From Liolophura sinensis (lineage: Eukaryota; Mollusca; Polyplacophora; Chitonida; Chitonidae): DNA of 64,000 nucleotides. Every line of letters begins with the position of its first letter. Positions within the stretch are counted from its first letter, which is position 1. Under the pieces are notes generated by a model. It saw only the letters and a program-made list of their open reading frames with translations. It made no database searches and was not told the DNA's origin. The stretch is taken from assembly GCF_032854445.1 (NCBI RefSeq), contig NC_088300.1, forward strand, positions 930,001 to 994,000, in the 5' to 3' direction. Both the position numbers and the translations under genes were made by a program. Shown here piece by piece: positions 60,226-64,000 of the stretch.

Positions 60226-61288
60226 ATCTGTATTTTAGTCACAGTCAACTGTGAAAAAAAAACGCAAAAAAATCAAGAAGACTATATTTGGACTCAGCAA
60301 GAAATAGCCTTTTTAATGACGAATACTTTATTTATTGACGGTCTGTTCTACCCTGTACACTCGTGCTACCAGACAAGAACAAGTAAGCACACTTCAAGGT
60401 GAATGTTTGTTGACGAAATTTGTGCGATATTCTTTCCTCTTCAAACAAATTATGAGAAGGCTGAGAAGCAGACATTCTGGGCGTATCCAACAAATGACCA
60501 GAGCCCGTCGCTGATATTTTACGTTTCTAGCTTCCATCTCAAAATTTCAAGTTTGTAAGGTAAGGCTGTCAATGTGGTGCCCGTGTAAAACTTCGCTAGA
60601 AACACATTTCTTGCTGCTTTTGGTGCGGTTACAACAACAACATTTAAGTGTTGTAAACAGTAAAGACAAAGGAGTTGACAACTAATACCGGATATACACA
60701 CCCGTCGTGGGGTTTATTGAAAGCACTCATGTTTCACTTTCAACTATTCCATCATCCAGCGTTCATAAATGTTCATATCATCGTCTCATCCGGCCTGTCA
60801 AAGCAATCTCGCAATGCCCTCTAGAACATTTTCAGAATTCAAAACTAAGCGCCTTCTGCTTCCGCCTTTGTAAATCTCGCGATACTTGGTGAGAATAAGC
60901 CACGTGGCTGATGTCATGCTGGGAGGAGTTAATGTTTACATCAGCATACGCGATGCCTGTTCTGTGAAGATTCAGAGATAATAGTACGAATTTGGGCGTG
61001 AGTCGTTCGTAGAATATTGCAGTTTAATCAACTGAAGAATGGCACGGAGATTTGTCTGTGACAAGTAGTCTAGATATTATCCTGTAAGCCAGAAAGCTTG
61101 GTCTTACTCTACAACTAGCGTAGTAAAATGTTCTGGCGTGTTTGAACCTGTCAAATGCAGCAGCTTTTGATTGGTGGAGCCAAACATAGACCACTGACGT
61201 CACGCACCCAAACAAACGCGTCCATGTGAGCTGTACATACTTCTGTCAAAACAATTACAAGAAGAGGTCGTGAATGTACGTTTACTAA
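60226..61288. other. GC/CpG-richer DNA, possible promoter region
   Basis: CpG density rises from about 60480 (gagcccgtcgctgatatttt) through 61250. It lies between the minus-strand kinase gene (if its 5' exons are real) and the plus-strand gene at 63 kb, so a bidirectional promoter is possible. No TATA element or start was pinned down. Confidence 0.35.
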
Positions 61289-61289
61289 G
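61230..61289 (+). other. Possible untranslated first exon of the right-hand gene
   Basis: TTTACTAAG is followed by GTAAGT at 61290, a near-consensus donor in CpG-rich DNA about 1.8 kb before the acceptor at 63082-63084. The 5' boundary is arbitrary. Confidence 0.25.
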
Positions 61290-63084
61290 GTAAGTATCCT
61301 GCTGTGAGTAGGTGTTATTGTAATCGAAAGAGGGAATGATGATCGAGGGTTCTATAAAGTGGATATATCATGATTGTTTTCATCTCATCATACATCACAA
61401 AAAGATGTCGCGATGCCTTGGCCAGCGCACATGCAATGCATGCTGTCAGTGCAGGTTGGGACAATCAATGGAATACGCTGCACGCGCACACTGTCGACTA
61501 GCGGAGTTGTGCTCACTGCTGGAATGGTAGCATGTTTGCATTAATGTCTACAGCAAAGCATCTTAGTTATTACAGTTGGGGCTTAAAGCAAAAACAGCAT
61601 TCTTATAAATTTTCCAAACAAAAGAGTAAAGCAAGGATTATTTTGATAGGGTGGTGCAATCTGTTGAATATTAATCCCAATATTTTTGTTTTGAATGGGG
61701 ATTTTTTCAGTAATTGTTTTTCTATTTTTGTTTTGCTTTTTTTGTTTGTTTTTTTTTTTTTGCTTCTTTTTTGACATGCTCGAATTCATGATGTTGCTAA
61801 AAATATCTGTGACGTAACTGACAGTAAATTAAACGCCACTGAACGGACCCACCAATCATATATACAACAAATTATCTTGTATAAATTCCGCAAATGCGTT
61901 GGTCCTTTTACGCGTTTTAATTTTTTTGTTTGTTTGTTTTTTGGGGAAAATCGCGTCTATTGTGAATTGTATGGCCTGCTTAATCCCGTGCTTCATTGTC
62001 AAGGCTGTGGACAGTTGAGCTCATTTGCAGTAATTGAGTGACTGCAGCCATGCCAATGCATTGGCGGGGCAGTTGACGGAGGGGCTCGCTTTTCCTGCCT
62101 CGGCCGTCAGCTGAAATGTACAAGCCTGGTGATGTCACCCAGAAGGTATTTCCTGAAACGAGGCAACCGAGCGCGCGCGCGCGCTCGGGCTGGTCACGTC
62201 TTGAAATAAACATCCGTCGATTTGTCACTTATCTCATTTATAGCGCGTTCGGGTAAACACAGTAGTGAGAAATTATCTGCGTAACCTCAGTTTTCCGGCT
62301 GACATTTCAAGAATATTATAAGGTCACATACCGAGTACCATTTCGGTGAGGATTGTTTTTTTAGTCTGTGCTGAAGTAGCTGTTCACTCCTGAGGCAGCC
62401 CATCGTAAAGCGATACCCCAAGTTTGTGATTGAGATAGGCGGGAAAAAGTGAACCCTCAAAACGATACAGTTGACACATTTTGCGTGCAGAGTTATTTTT
62501 GGATTCTGTCGGTGAGCACATGTCCGGAGATAAACTTTTGGAAGGAGGACATGACAACGAGAGTTTACAAACAAAAACAGAGGCACGCAAGTCAGTTGTC
62601 AGTTGGTGTCAGAGCACGTACATGTACATGTAGGTCTGACTGGCAGCTTGTCCTCAGCCGAAATCAACGTTTACCTTCGGAGGAATAGCAATAGTTGCGA
62701 AATGTTTCAATGAACATGGTAATTTAACAGTTGTATTTTGTTCTGTTTACATTTCACCACATAGTCTCTTGATGTCTGTGCCTCTTATTGATAGATTTCT
62801 TATTAAACGTTGTAGTGAACTTGTATCTGTTTTCACCCAACTGTATCTTCTTTTGGCTTCACCTCTTGTTTGGCTTTTGTTTTTTATAAAGTGCGTTATC
62901 TTTTTTTGCCATTTATTTTTCACTTACATATAATTATTTAATGATAATATCATTGAAGGCCTTAATATTTGATAACTGTTATGACCATTCAGTTGTTGGT
63001 ACTGTCTTAATGTTAGGCAGTATTCTATACATGTTAGTGCAAAATTTTTGTAATTGTTTCTTTGTGATTTTCTAACTGTTTCAG
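61290..63084. other. Probable first intron or promoter of the right-hand gene
   Basis: No array here. It contains T-rich runs (61728-61775, 61920-61945), a perfect GC palindrome (62167-62188), and CpG-containing sequence from 61980 to 62680. Short frames here have no recognised motif. Confidence 0.35.
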
Positions 63085-63957
63085 GTCCCACTTTAGTAGT
63101 TATAGTTGTGCCCGTTCTTTTCTGGGAGCCTTGCCCAAAATGACTGAGCGAGGAACAGGTGGGGGATTTTCGCTCAGTCCAGAAGATAACAAACCAGGAA
63201 AAACCTCCCCATTGACACCCCAAACTCCACAATCTGGGAAAAGAGACAGTGGTTACCTGACTGACTACTCCCCTGCCAGTGGCACCAGTTCCAGTCGTCA
63301 CTTTACATTTGAGTCGCCGTTTCCTCCAGAGGATGAGGCTGATGAAGCTGATGAAGAATTGTCAGCATTAGGCGCCGTCGGGGGTCACATGGGGGGTAGC
63401 CGCATGTCGCGTGCCTCCTCAATCACACCTGAAATAGACGTGTTCTCACCACCTACAATTGAGCCAATGAGCGGCCGTCGGAGCAGGGGTCGTCCTCGGT
63501 CCCGATCGTCTGTCACCCCAGACATAGATGTATTCTTACCAACCCCAGAGGTGGAAGAAGAGGAGGAGCTAGCCCAAGTCAGGTTCAATGACAACTTGTT
63601 CAGTGTCGTCGAGCCATCGTTACCTGTCCACATGCAGCCGCCAAACTTTGTTTCGCGGCCGATCCCAATTCCCCACTGCGTAGCACGGGGATTGGCTGGG
63701 GCACCCAGGATGCCACCTGGCGAGGTTCAAGGTCACATGCGGTACCCGTCCCCCGCGTCCTGCCCCTGCACCCTGTCCAGCTCCTCTACACTTCATCACA
63801 GTGCTAGCTCATTGGGCTCGCCCAGGAACGCCCTTATGTACTTTGGGCATGTGGGCATGCTAAGTCGCAGCATTGGCACCCAAACACCAAACCAGCACTC
63901 TCTCATCATCCAAGACCTGATTCAAGGCGGAATTGAATCACAAACATTTGCAAGAGG
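63085..63957 (+). CDS. First recognisable coding exon of an unidentified Ser/Pro-rich protein (3' part outside the window)
   Basis: The acceptor tctaactgtttcag ends at 63084 and a donor GTAAGA follows at 63958. The likely start is ATG at 63140 (MTERGTGGGFSLSPEDNKPG). The frame is open upstream to the acceptor, so an earlier start is not excluded. The protein is polar and probably disordered, with SGYLTDYSPASGTSSS, an acidic run EDEADEADEE, and a duplicated motif (SRASSITPEIDVFSPP and SRSSVTPDIDVFLPTP). It ends SIGTQTPNQHSLIIQDLIQ, then GGIESQTFAR at the donor. The duplicated ITPEIDVF/VTPDIDVF motif may be a linear binding or phosphorylation motif. The family is not recognised. Confidence 0.8.
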
Positions 63958-64000
63958 TAAGAATTATTGGTAATTTTTTGCTGTTTTTTTTTTATTGGTT

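Overview
The window reads as nuclear DNA of an invertebrate animal, most likely a mollusc. It has spliced genes with GT/AG introns and tRNA-headed SINE copies of a kind I associate with molluscan genomes (tail motif GATTGGTGTTTTACGCCGTA). A second dispersed family carries GCTTGGGGTTTAACGTCG, and TACATGTA words are frequent. The species assignment is an inference from repeat style only. Roughly half of the 64 kb is minisatellite: about 28 separate tandem arrays with units of about 16 to 85 bp. Most long open frames in the window are by-products of arrays whose unit length is a multiple of three.

Three or four genes can be supported. (1) Bases 339-471 look like the last coding exon of an unidentified plus-strand gene that starts before the window. 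(2) Bases 688-7263 hold a complete six-exon LIN52 gene (MuvB/DREAM complex subunit, 115 aa), with minisatellites in its first and last introns. (3) A minus-strand gene running from at least 45190 down to about 17.9 kb (perhaps 17.4 kb) encodes a CMGC-type protein kinase followed by a long, basic, Ser-rich tail with two coding minisatellites. Nine exons join in phase and carry all the catalytic motifs; further 5' exons at 51.8, 52.1, 55.7 and 59.0 kb are possible. (4) From about 63.1 kb a plus-strand gene of unknown function enters and runs off the right edge. LIN52 and the kinase gene are convergent.

The most unusual observation is in the kinase gene. Five of its minisatellite arrays (20.5-23.2, 38.3-41.0, 42.2-42.5, 42.7-44.6 and 45.2-46.05 kb) abut an exon, and their repeat unit is itself a copy of that exon's edge plus its splice site. 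The intron has therefore been filled with tens of near-copies of a functional donor or acceptor, in two cases with fragments of kinase coding sequence. I do not know of a description of minisatellites seeded repeatedly from splice junctions of one gene. Other items worth a look are a 94-nt imperfect hairpin resembling a miRNA precursor (60132-60225), two SINE insertions with target-site duplications inside arrays, and a perfect 22-bp alternating GC palindrome (62167-62188).

Layout: 0-0.5 kb end of an upstream gene; 0.7-7.3 kb LIN52; 7.3-17.3 kb intergenic with arrays; 17.4-45.2 kb kinase gene with array-filled introns; 45.2-60 kb probable 5' part of the kinase gene and more arrays; 60-63 kb GC-richer, promoter-like DNA; 63.1-64 kb start of the last gene.
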